From Bog-950 sp046329495 (GTDB lineage: Bacteria; Bacteroidota; Bacteroidia; Chitinophagales; LD1): a stretch of 64,000 bases of DNA. The stretch is from the NCBI GenBank assembly GCA_046329495.1, contig JAXLUO010000014.1:34124-98123 (forward strand), written 5' to 3'. Each line of letters starts with the position of its first letter. The stretch's first letter is position 1. The position numbers were made by a program, and so were the translations under genes. Below are positions 7,862-16,398 of this stretch, piece by piece. The notes under the pieces are model-generated. The model ran no database searches and was not told where the DNA came from. It saw only the letters and a program-made list of their open reading frames with translations.

Positions 7862-8404
7862 TCTGAACTAGGATTTGTAGGATTTAAAGATTGAAGGATT
7901 AACAGCCAATGTATCGTCCTGAAAAAAGTTGACAAAAGTTTACATTGAAATGTAAAGTTTACACTTAATGGCTTGCTTCTTTAGGCAGATTTTGGGCAAA
8001 AGGAGCTTTTTTTTAGCGTTTTTGAGCTGTTATTGCTATTAAGCGCGTCGTTTTCCCTTAAAAAGTTGACAGTGGTTAGCACGGAAGTGTAAACTTTTTG
8101 CTTTGCAACCGGGCGCAACGTAACACATTACGAAAGTTTCCATTTGTGCACATTTGTGCACTTGATTTTGCGTGCACAAATTGCTGAAATTTTAATGTGT
8201 TAGAAGAACGGGCATGGTTGTGCCGTTCAGTCAGCAATTTCGTTTTTGCCGGCTATGGCTTGGCATAAAATGAAATCGCTGCGCCGGGGAATTAGTGTTT
8301 CAACAGGTATGTCAAGGAACGAGGGTTAATGCGAAGATATAATAAAAGACGGTTGGTTTCAAATAATATTTCTTATTTAACAAAGTTGTAGCGTCGGAAT
8401 TAAT

Positions 8405-8448
8405 CGCGTTACAAACGCGGAACTTAGTCGTCACGCGTTGTAAACGCG
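8405..8448. repeat. Pair of CGCGTT-4-nt-ACGCG hairpins
   Basis: CGCGTT ACAA ACGCG (8405-8419) and CGCGTT GTAA ACGCG (8434-8448) are two near-identical short inverted repeats with centres 29 bases apart. Their ACAA and GTAA spacers differ. Confidence 0.55.
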
Positions 8449-8576
8449 CGACAGGCAGTTCAAATGTTTGGCAGATAGCATACCCGTGAGAGCAGGCAAC
8501 AATTTTTGTAGCAGAGGAGTGGATTTAGTAAATTAGTGTTGTTGGTGTGCTGATTTATGGATTTAATTAGCTGCTT

Positions 8577-8987
8577 ATGCCCGGATTTCATGTAAAAACA
8601 AAGGATAATAAAACGATCCGTTTCCGCTATTATAATGATGCGCCGGTAACACGGCTGGCCATGCAGGAGTTGCTGCCTTTTAAACGGTTATTTAAACAGG
8701 CCAGGGTTTCGGGTGAGGAAATTTGGACAGATGACGCACCGGTAATTGATATACTGCAGGAGAATGCTTCGGTGTTTGCCAAGCCCGGTGAAATAGCCAT
8801 CGGCCCTTTGTATCCTGAACGTAATAAGGTGGCTAAGTGTATGGGTATATTTTATGGTGAAGGGAAGTTGCTGGATTGCGCCAATATATTTGCCGTGGTG
8901 TATGAAGAGGATCTGCCTTTATTAAAGGAACTGGGCGAGCGGATCTGGAAGAATGGTGCGGAGGAATTGCAATTCGATAAAATGTAA
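8577..8987 (+). CDS. Cyclophilin-like fold protein (DUF3830-like)
   Basis: This soluble protein of 136 residues resembles the DUF3830 / cyclophilin-like family. The resemblance rests on WTDDAPVIDILQENA in the middle, the GEIAIGPLYPERNKVAKCMGIFYGEG strand region and a C-terminal helix. The family adopts a cyclophilin-type beta-barrel, but prolyl-isomerase activity is not established for it and no catalytic Arg is evident. There is no signal peptide. It ends 12 bases before the large SpoIID-domain gene, so the two may share a transcript; a functional link is not obvious. Confidence 0.65.
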   Translation: MPGFHVKTKDNKTIRFRYYNDAPVTRLAMQELLPFKRLFKQARVSGEEIWTDDAPVIDILQENASVFAKPGEIAIGPLYPERNKVAKCMGIFYGEGKLLDCANIFAVVYEEDLPLLKELGERIWKNGAEELQFDKM

Positions 8988-8999
8988 GCACCGGGTTTG

Positions 9000-11900
9000 A
9001 TGAAAATTTTACGGCTGATTTCTGTTTTACTATCAGTGCTTACTTCAGTAAGCACTTACGCTGAACAAGCACAATTGCGATTGAGTGTGGTGGATGGCCG
9101 TACGGGGTTTTCTATACCTGCGGTAGTAGAACTGCAGGGGGATAATGGGCATGAGCAGTATGAAATAATAAAAGGTGCGCGACTTGAACTGTTATTGAAA
9201 CCCGGCAATTACTCTATTACCTGCCATGCAACGGGATACGGCAGTCAAACCGCTGCTTATAGTTTAAGTGGGGGGCAATTGATAAAGTTGAGCGTTCAAT
9301 TAGATGCCCTTAACGGATTTATGCCTTCTGTACCGGTCGGTAAGGCAATAGTGTGTGGTTACGTGCGCGATGAAGAAACACAACTGCCGATGGTTAATGC
9401 CCTGGTGCAAAGTTCAACGGGTGCAGAGGTTATAACGGATGCTACCGGTTATTTTGAGTTTGAGAGCAGCCACTACACAGCTAAAGGCAGCGATGGCAAA
9501 AAACCGGTTACCTGCGAACTGCAGGTTACAAAAACGGGCTATGCTTCTATTACGTATGAACACTTGCCCTTATACGAGGACAGGCTGTGTTTGAAGCTTG
9601 CGCTGCAACCTGGCAATGGCACCACCACCCTTACATGGAAACATAAGCTAATTGATGTAGAGCCGGAGTCTTCTGTACCGGATGCACCTGTAACTAACGG
9701 GGCCGCACAAGGTGCTGCAAGTTGTACGGTGCCGCAGGTGGTGCGGTTGAACACGGGGGGTAATAATCTGCCCTGCACGTCGTGTTCAGGCTGTATAACC
9801 ATTGTGCAGTTGAGTATGGAAAATTACGTAAGCACTGGGTTGGATGATGAATGGATAGCTAGTTGGAACGATGAATCGCTAAAGGCAGGTGCTGTGGCGT
9901 ACCGCACGTATGGGGCTTATTGGGTTAACCACCCTATGAACGCCAACTACGACATTGTTGCGTACCCTTGTAAGCAGCATTGGAACGGTACTACCAGCAG
10001 CAGCTATACAGTAAATGCGGCGGCGGCAACCGCAGGTGAAGTGTTAGTAGATGGCAGCAATGCCATTGCGTTTAGCGAGTATGCGGCCGAAACAAACAAC
10101 TTTGGCTGCGGTAATGGTTACACGGGCTGCACTACCTGTGGTGCGCCGGTATGGCCATGTGTAAGCGATGCTGTTTGTGCAGGCAGCACCTCCAGCGGAC
10201 ACTGGCGCGGCATGTGCCAGTGGGGTTCGCACCGTTGGGCACAGCAAGGGCAGTTGTATACCTGGATACTGGACCATTATTATACGCCGGGTAACTTGAC
10301 GCTTTGTTACGGTCAGCCTGCCGGTTGCAGTGCAGCGCCGGGCAATAATTCCTGTTATTCGCCTACAACGTTACCCATAGGTAATAGCTGTAGCACAGTA
10401 GCAGGTGATGTTTGTTTGGCTACGCAATCTATTGCACCCGGTACTTGTAGCGGCAACACGGCTGCCACTGCGCTGGATGTGTGGTATACCATTACACCAT
10501 CGCAAAGTAATGTAACCATCACTTGTCAATCGGGCACTAACATGAATGCCGTGATGGGTTTGTATTCGGGTGCCTGCCCTAACTTTACGCTGCTGCAATG
10601 TTCGGATAGTTCCGGTGCGGGAGGCAGGGAACGTATAAATGCTTCGTTAACCAGCGGCACTACGTATTTTGTGCGGGTGTATGATTATACCGGTAATACG
10701 GCGGGTACGGACTTTACTATTTGTGCGCAGTACACCTTGCCTGATTTACTTATTACACCGGCATCCGCTACTGCACCTGCAACTGCTGCTGCAGGAACAA
10801 GTATAAATGTAGCCTGTTCGGAAACCAATGCGGGTGTTGCAAGTGCAGGGGCCAATGTGGTGGGTGTTTGGCTTAGTACAGATGCTGTATTAAATACCGG
10901 TACGGATGTGTACCTGGGTGCTATATCGGGCTTTGGCGTGTTGGCTTCCGGCAGTATATTCTCGGTACTTAACAATAACTTTACCCTTGCCAATACAACA
11001 GCCCCCGGTAGTTATTATTTATTGCTACGAGCTGATAATGGTTTAGCAGTTACGGAGAGTGATGAAGGCAATAATGTAATGAGTTTACCTATTACTATTA
11101 GCTGCTATATACCGCCGGTACCTGTACCAAATTTCGGTACTACGGGATGCGGAGCAGGCACGGCTACCTTTTTAGGTGCTCCCTTAATGTGGAGCGGATC
11201 GGCACCGTACTATCAGGTGTATTGCAGTAAATATCCTTTCGGTTCGGCCAATCTTATTTTAGATACCTGCACCACCAATAACGGCGCACCGCTAAACATT
11301 GGCAATCCACTACAGCCGGGCATGGTGTACCGCTGGAATGTACGCAGCAGCAGCAATTGCAGTAACAGCGCCTGCAGCAGTGCTATCAGCAACGCGTATT
11401 ACTTTCATGTGCCGCCGTTTATTAACTATAGCGGACCTGATACCGTTCCCACAGGCACGCCTATAACCCTTACTACCGATAACCAGCTACCCGGCAGCGG
11501 GGCCACGGTTATTTATAACTGGTATAAAAACAATGTGCTTGTAAAAAGCAGTGCCGATAATTTTTACAGCGGGACAGTTACCTGCGGCGCGGCCGATTTT
11601 CGTTTAACCATTAGTTACTATGGAAGCAGTGTTTGTCCGCCCACCATTACCACGGCCAGCAGCCTTACCAAAACCATATATGGTATTGCCACGGCCAGCC
11701 TATCGTTAAGTGCTACACCCAATGCTATTTGCACCGGTCAAACATCGCAGGTATTGCTTACGGCTAACTATACAGGCGATTCTTCGGCTACCTATAACTG
11801 GTTGGGTATTACAGGGGTTCAAAATCAAAACACACTAACGGCAAATGGTGTTAATCAAACTACAACGGTGCGCTGCACGGTGGTTTCCAACAAAACATGT

Positions 11901-12989
11901 GTAGTGCCGGCACAGCTAAGCGATTCGATTACCATATTAGTTATACAGGCAGTAACACCAACCATACAAGTGATGGCCAATGATACCGCTTTTTGTGCCG
12001 GCGGGGCACCTACGCTGGTGGCAAGTTCGCAATACGGTGGTTCGAATGGCAGTTACTACTGGTATAAGAATGGGGTGTATGCCAATTCAACCGATAGTAG
12101 TTTTACTACAAGCGCTGCGGATGAGGACAGCGTGTATTGTATGCTGGTATCAACGTATGGCTGTGTAACACAGGATACGGTTTATTCGAGCCCTGTAAAA
12201 TTTACGGTTTATCCCTTGCCTGTAGTAACCGCGTGCTGCGATACAGTGCGATGCGAGGGACCCGTGGCCTTGTATGGAACCGGCAATGGACTTCACATTT
12301 GGATGGATACAACAGGTACTGTATTATCCAACAATGCTGCCCTGGTGGTTAATCCGGCCGGGGAAGGCGCGTATCTGTTAACTATCTCCGATCCCAATGG
12401 CTGTGTGAATACCTCGCAGAAGGTGTATGTAAGTACCGCTATTACTAAACCGCCTGTAGCGCAGTTTGCATTGGCCGATTCGCTAAGTGCCCTGCAGGGC
12501 TGTACTATTTGTTTTGAAAATGAAAGCCAGAACACGCAACACAGCACCTGGTGGTTTGGCGAAGGAGATATTGTGCAGAATGACAGTTTGCAACTTTGCC
12601 ATACGTATGGCGCTCCGGGTGTGTATGCCGTAAAGCTACAGGCTATAGAAACCTGTGGGGTGGTAAGTGATACAGCGTTGATACAACATATTGTAACGGT
12701 TGGTGCAAATTGTGGAGCCTCAGGTTTAAGGGAGGCGGCGGAACTACCATTTAAGATTACACCGAACCCTTCTGCCGGTAGTTTTGCTGTTGAAGTAGAG
12801 GGCTTTAATGCACCACTGGTTGAATTGTTTATTTATGATATGTTAGGACAGGAACTGTGGCAGGAAAGCTGGAAAAATGCTGGAGCCGTAAAACAAACGG
12901 TGCAACTACAGGTTCCTACCGGTATGTATATTGCGCGATTAAAGGTCGGGCAGCATAACCACTACGTAAAATTTGAAATAGTTCGTTAA
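9000..12989 (+). CDS. Secreted multidomain SpoIID/LytB-type protein with T9SS sorting domain
   Basis: A 1,329-residue exported protein. Domains in order: signal peptide (1-22); two carboxypeptidase-regulatory or CnaB-like modules (about 25-110 and 118-205); a SpoIID/LytB domain (about 265-435); a PPC-like module (about 470-575); a CARDB domain (about 580-705); Ig-like repeats (about 720-1160); a PKD domain (about 1165-1245); and a C-terminal type A T9SS sorting domain (about 1255-1329). The SpoIID hallmarks are LSMENYVSTGLDDEW, SLKAGAVAYRTYGAYWV and GHWRGMCQWGSHRWAQQG ... ILDHYY. SpoIID is a lytic transglycosylase acting on denuded glycan strands; here the same fold is predicted to be exported to the surface. 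The frame also opens at TTG 8997, but ATG 9000 follows directly. It is cysteine-rich for a Bacteroidota surface protein. The enzymatic activity is inferred. Confidence 0.85.
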   Translation: MKILRLISVLLSVLTSVSTYAEQAQLRLSVVDGRTGFSIPAVVELQGDNGHEQYEIIKGARLELLLKPGNYSITCHATGYGSQTAAYSLSGGQLIKLSVQLDALNGFMPSVPVGKAIVCGYVRDEETQLPMVNALVQSSTGAEVITDATGYFEFESSHYTAKGSDGKKPVTCELQVTKTGYASITYEHLPLYEDRLCLKLALQPGNGTTTLTWKHKLIDVEPESSVPDAPVTNGAAQGAASCTVPQVVRLNTGGNNLPCTSCSGCITIVQLSMENYVSTGLDDEWIASWNDESLKAGAVAYRTYGAYWVNHPMNANYDIVAYPCKQHWNGTTSSSYTVNAAAATAGEVLVDGSNAIAFSEYAAETNNFGCGNGYTGCTTCGAPVWPCVSDAVCAGSTSSGHWRGMCQWGSHRWAQQGQLYTWILDHYYTPGNLTLCYGQPAGCSAAPGNNSCYSPTTLPIGNSCSTVAGDVCLATQSIAPGTCSGNTAATALDVWYTITPSQSNVTITCQSGTNMNAVMGLYSGACPNFTLLQCSDSSGAGGRERINASLTSGTTYFVRVYDYTGNTAGTDFTICAQYTLPDLLITPASATAPATAAAGTSINVACSETNAGVASAGANVVGVWLSTDAVLNTGTDVYLGAISGFGVLASGSIFSVLNNNFTLANTTAPGSYYLLLRADNGLAVTESDEGNNVMSLPITISCYIPPVPVPNFGTTGCGAGTATFLGAPLMWSGSAPYYQVYCSKYPFGSANLILDTCTTNNGAPLNIGNPLQPGMVYRWNVRSSSNCSNSACSSAISNAYYFHVPPFINYSGPDTVPTGTPITLTTDNQLPGSGATVIYNWYKNNVLVKSSADNFYSGTVTCGAADFRLTISYYGSSVCPPTITTASSLTKTIYGIATASLSLSATPNAICTGQTSQVLLTANYTGDSSATYNWLGITGVQNQNTLTANGVNQTTTVRCTVVSNKTCVVPAQLSDSITILVIQAVTPTIQVMANDTAFCAGGAPTLVASSQYGGSNGSYYWYKNGVYANSTDSSFTTSAADEDSVYCMLVSTYGCVTQDTVYSSPVKFTVYPLPVVTACCDTVRCEGPVALYGTGNGLHIWMDTTGTVLSNNAALVVNPAGEGAYLLTISDPNGCVNTSQKVYVSTAITKPPVAQFALADSLSALQGCTICFENESQNTQHSTWWFGEGDIVQNDSLQLCHTYGAPGVYAVKLQAIETCGVVSDTALIQHIVTVGANCGASGLREAAELPFKITPNPSAGSFAVEVEGFNAPLVELFIYDMLGQELWQESWKNAGAVKQTVQLQVPTGMYIARLKVGQHNHYVKFEIVR

Positions 12990-13705
12990 CGGGTGAGTAC
13001 GATATAATCTACCAGCACGGTTTTTAAAAAGCCGCGGCTATCGTTGATGCGGCCTGTTAAGCCCAATCGTTCCTTTACAATTTCAGCAGCTTGCATTAAA
13101 GCATCTTCGTGAGCGGTGTTGTCGTATTTCTCGCTGCGCTCTAAAACCGATTTCAGGATCAGCATTTCCTGGTCGCTGAAATTACGGGCATCGGGGTACG
13201 TAACCCGGTAATTCTTGTTGTCGTAGGCATGTACAATCTGGCGCACGGATACGTCGCGGCTGGGGCGCTTGTAAATTACGGCGGTGTTAGCCACTATATC
13301 ACCAATCCTTTGGCCCTTTTCGCTACTGCTAACCAACATGCTTGCAATAGAACCCAGCGAAAGATAAATATCTACCATACGAAATGCCCAGCGTGTAATG
13401 TAATCGGTAAGGGTGGCTTCTTCGCCTGATATTTTAACTACCTGTAAGCGCAGGGCCTTTTTACCTAAGGTTTGGCCGTTCATAAAATATTCGCTGATAA
13501 GGTTATAGAACACAAATACCAGCAGCCAGGCGATACTCATGTACAATTCCCTTAAATAAAAGATGCCCAAAATGAAACTTAAACCCGTGCCAATCAGCAC
13601 TATAACAAAGCCATCAATTATATATGCAAAGATTCTGTCGCGCACCAGCGCCACCTCGTATTCGATGGGGACATTTTGCGTGGTGTTGATAGAAATTGTT
13701 TTCAT
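12986..13705 (-). CDS. RDD-family membrane protein
   Basis: A 239-residue integral membrane protein. The RDD signature region is at the N-terminus (VALVRDRIFAYIIDGF), followed by a second helix pair and the GQTLGKKALRLQVV segment typical of the family, so three to four membrane helices lie in the first 150 residues. A cytosolic C-terminal tail of about 90 residues is predicted. The family is linked to transport or to the DUF58/MoxR membrane system, but its activity is unknown. It diverges from the SpoIIM gene across 34 bases. Its stop shares the four bases TTAA with the convergent SpoIID-protein gene. Confidence 0.85.
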   Translation of the reverse strand: MKTISINTTQNVPIEYEVALVRDRIFAYIIDGFVIVLIGTGLSFILGIFYLRELYMSIAWLLVFVFYNLISEYFMNGQTLGKKALRLQVVKISGEEATLTDYITRWAFRMVDIYLSLGSIASMLVSSSEKGQRIGDIVANTAVIYKRPSRDVSVRQIVHAYDNKNYRVTYPDARNFSDQEMLILKSVLERSEKYDNTAHEDALMQAAEIVKERLGLTGRINDSRGFLKTVLVDYIVLTR

Positions 13706-13739
13706 CTGATGTGTTTTTTAGATTAATTCGCAGTAACCC

Positions 13740-15578
13740 ATGAAAGAATCTAAGTTCATAGAACAAAATAAAGAAAAATGGCTGGAGGCGGAAGACATAC
13801 TTACCTCCAAACAAAAAGATACAGATAAGCTAAGCAGTTTGTTTGTTCAGTTGGTAGACGATTTATCGTATGCCCGTACGTTTTTCGCACACCGCTATAT
13901 TACGGTTTACCTTAATCAGGTTGCTACCAAGTTCTCGGCCCTTATTTACACCCGCAAGCGCAGTAAGTGGAGCAGTTTTGTAAGTTTCTGGAAAGAAGAA
14001 CTTCCGCAGATAGTATTGTATTGCCGGTATGAGTTATTGATTTCGCTGCTGGTGTTTTTGCTGGCGGTGGTAATAGGTGTCGTTAGCAGTGCCAACGATC
14101 CCGACTTTGCCGCTTCGATACTTGGAGAGTCGTATATCCGCATGACCAAAGAATACATCAACAGCGGTGACCCGATGGCGGTATATAAATCCAGTGCTTC
14201 GGGTGAAATGTTCCTGCAAATAACCATGAACAATGTGTATGTATCCTTTTTGGTTTACATGAGTGGCCTGGTATTTGGTTTGGGAACACTTTCGTTGTTA
14301 TTGTATAACGGTATAATGGTGGGCACGTTTCAGTATTTCTTTTATCAGCACGGGTTGCTGGGCGAATCGATGCTGGCCATCTGGCTACACGGCACGCTGG
14401 AGATTTCGTCGATAATTATTGCTGCCGGTGCGGGTTTAACACTGGCCCGCGGTATTGTGTTGCCCGGCACGTATACGCGTACCCAGGCGTTTTTTATTGC
14501 TGCATCGCGGTCGGTAAAATTGCTGTTGGGCACTATTCCAGTTTTCATTTTTGCAGCTTTTGTAGAAAGCTTTCTTACGCGGTATACCGAGGTGCCCGGC
14601 CTGATTCGCCTTGCCTTCATCCTGATTTCGTTGTGCTTTGTGGTAGGGTATTTCATTGTATATCCTAAACTAAAATCGCGGCGTGGGTTCAGCGAGCCGG
14701 TGGTAGACGCCAAGATTGCCATTACCCAGCGCGAGGCCACGGTGTTCACCACTATCAAAACCAATGCAGAAGTATTTCAGGATGCATTCCGGCTTTTTCA
14801 GAAGTTGTTTGTGCGCCTGTTGGTGCCGGCTGTTATTGCAGGAGCCATCATTGCCGTAGCCAATTATAAATTGGAGCCACCTGCCGATTTCTCGGTAGAA
14901 ACGTTTGCTGCCTTTGTTGCCTCGCTATTTCAGCGGGTGTTTCGTTTTTATACCTACAGCAATACACAGTATCTGGCTATTTGCATTCCGGTGCTTGCCG
15001 TATTGCTGTTTACGGTAAATCATATGCTGTTTAACGTGGTACCCGGCAATAAGCCCAACGGCGCTGTTTATTATATAAGCGGTTTGGTAAATGCCTTAGT
15101 TGTATCGGCGGGCATTAACTACTTTTTATATGCAGGCAGCGGTGTTGCCGTATTGTTGTTGGGCATATTCATTCCCTACTTTTTGTTGCTTAATTATTCC
15201 GCACACCACAAGCAGGTTTTGTTGCCATCGGCTGTTGGCCCGTTTTTTAAAATGACGATTGAAATGTTTGGCCGAACGCTTGGCCTGTTTTTGTTGTTAA
15301 TGACGGTTACCGTTACGTTTTCGCTGGTAACTACGTCGCCGCTGTATTGGGTGTATTACCGTGCGCTGCAAATGAACCTGCCTCCCGATTTACAATACCT
15401 GCAGAAAGCGCTTGAAATACTAACTATAGTTATACAGGCCACCTGTAGTTTACTGGTGCTATGTTTTGATGTTATTTGCATTATGGTGTTGTATTACTCG
15501 GGCCACGAAATGCAAACCGCTGCTGACCTGCACAAAAAATTACAACTTTTAAAATCTTCCCTTACAACCAATGCGTAA
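13740..15578 (+). CDS. SpoIIM-family multi-pass membrane protein
   Basis: A 612-residue membrane protein whose first half matches the stage II sporulation protein M family: a cytosolic N-terminus, then helices around residues 98-120, 185-210 and 225-250. The NGIMVGTFQYFF and WLHGTLEISSIIIAAGAGLTLA stretches are typical of the family. The second half (about 320-600) adds further helices and an amphipathic cytosolic tail. This non-sporulating lineage uses the gene within the conserved SpoIIM-DUF4129-DUF4350-MoxR-DUF58 cluster, where it is thought to be part of a membrane complex. Its TAA overlaps the next gene start by eight bases (ATGCGTAA), which indicates translational coupling. The role in this organism is inferred from context only. 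Confidence 0.85.
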   Translation: MKESKFIEQNKEKWLEAEDILTSKQKDTDKLSSLFVQLVDDLSYARTFFAHRYITVYLNQVATKFSALIYTRKRSKWSSFVSFWKEELPQIVLYCRYELLISLLVFLLAVVIGVVSSANDPDFAASILGESYIRMTKEYINSGDPMAVYKSSASGEMFLQITMNNVYVSFLVYMSGLVFGLGTLSLLLYNGIMVGTFQYFFYQHGLLGESMLAIWLHGTLEISSIIIAAGAGLTLARGIVLPGTYTRTQAFFIAASRSVKLLLGTIPVFIFAAFVESFLTRYTEVPGLIRLAFILISLCFVVGYFIVYPKLKSRRGFSEPVVDAKIAITQREATVFTTIKTNAEVFQDAFRLFQKLFVRLLVPAVIAGAIIAVANYKLEPPADFSVETFAAFVASLFQRVFRFYTYSNTQYLAICIPVLAVLLFTVNHMLFNVVPGNKPNGAVYYISGLVNALVVSAGINYFLYAGSGVAVLLLGIFIPYFLLLNYSAHHKQVLLPSAVGPFFKMTIEMFGRTLGLFLLLMTVTVTFSLVTTSPLYWVYYRALQMNLPPDLQYLQKALEILTIVIQATCSLLVLCFDVICIMVLYYSGHEMQTAADLHKKLQLLKSSLTTNA

Positions 15579-16398
15579 GCTGCTACTATGTTTTTGTTGG
15601 TTGTTGGCGGCAAACATACATGTGTCGGCCCAGGAGAATATTGATTCGTTGGGGTTTGAGGATGAATCGTATGATACGGTGGAGGAAGAGGAGAGTGACC
15701 CCGCAACCTATAAGGACAGAGAGAGCTATTTAGGTGATAGTTTGGATGTGCAGCGTTTTGATAAAAATGAATGGCAAAAAGTAGTTGACGGGGAAACCTA
15801 CGGTGAGAAGCGTGAAGGGGCGGAAAAAGGCGGAGACCCAAAAGCGCAGGATGGCGGTGATGAAGGCGAACCGGGACGAATGAAGCATAGCGATGAGCAA
15901 GAAACCCAGCGTGCACCTTACACACCCGGTAAAACGGGCAAATGGTTACAAACCTTATTGATTGCTTTGGCAGTGCTGGTAGTGTTGGCCGTGCTATTTG
16001 TGCTGTTTAAGGACATAGGTGGTTTTGGTAAAAACAAAAAAGTTACTGCTACGCCGGAAACACTGCAGATAAACGAGGAAGAGATAACCGAGCGTTCCGC
16101 GCTTGAAAAACTGTTGCGACAAGCACTTGCAGATAAAAATTACAAGCTGGCCCTACGTTATTACTACCTGATGATGATAGCGCAGTATCGCGAACAGGGC
16201 CTTATAGAGTGGCGGAAGGATAAAACCAACTACCATTACCTGCGCGAGCTGAAGAATCATCCTTTAATTGCGGATATACGCCGGGCTACCTTATTGTTTG
16301 AAGTGGCATGGTATGGCGATGTAGTGCCTGATGAAGCGCATATGCAACAGGCACAGGAGCTATTTGGTAAAATATTAAGCGGAGGCAGCTATGCGTAA
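15571..16398 (+). CDS. DUF4129-domain membrane protein
   Basis: A 275-residue protein. It has a signal peptide (CWLLAANIHVSAQ) and a long acidic, low-complexity periplasmic region (about 25-125). One transmembrane helix follows (about 128-148, LLIALAVLVVLAVLFVLF), then a cytosolic C-terminal DUF4129 domain (about 165-270) containing ALRYYYLMMIAQYREQGLIEW. It overlaps the SpoIIM gene by 8 bases and the DUF4350 gene by 8 bases, both through the same octamer ATGCGTAA. Context and topology suggest a scaffold linking periplasmic and cytosolic parts of the MoxR/DUF58 complex; no enzymatic motif is seen. Confidence 0.85.
   Translation: MRKLLLCFCWLLAANIHVSAQENIDSLGFEDESYDTVEEEESDPATYKDRESYLGDSLDVQRFDKNEWQKVVDGETYGEKREGAEKGGDPKAQDGGDEGEPGRMKHSDEQETQRAPYTPGKTGKWLQTLLIALAVLVVLAVLFVLFKDIGGFGKNKKVTATPETLQINEEEITERSALEKLLRQALADKNYKLALRYYYLMMIAQYREQGLIEWRKDKTNYHYLRELKNHPLIADIRRATLLFEVAWYGDVVPDEAHMQQAQELFGKILSGGSYA

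Larger units (their letters stand above)
7177..8576. other. 1.4-kb gene-free mosaic of short repeats
   Basis: No supported gene lies here. The only frame of note (7377-7559, 60 residues) starts inside repeats and has no recognisable protein features. The stretch holds three GGTTCAC-type heptamers right after recQ and two AGGATTT-rich blocks (about 7252-7295 and 7861-7902). It also holds two mirror-image 15-bp palindromes, an exact 26-bp direct repeat (7701-7726 and 7836-7861), two diverged TTGTGCAC-rich blocks (about 7485-7565 and 8140-8215), a single perfect DnaA box (7474-7482) and two CGCGTT-ACGCG hairpins (8405-8448). Many TTTACACT or AAGTGTAAA motifs are scattered through it. It looks like accreted intergenic repeat DNA, possibly with an internal duplication of about 600 bases. 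Confidence 0.7.
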
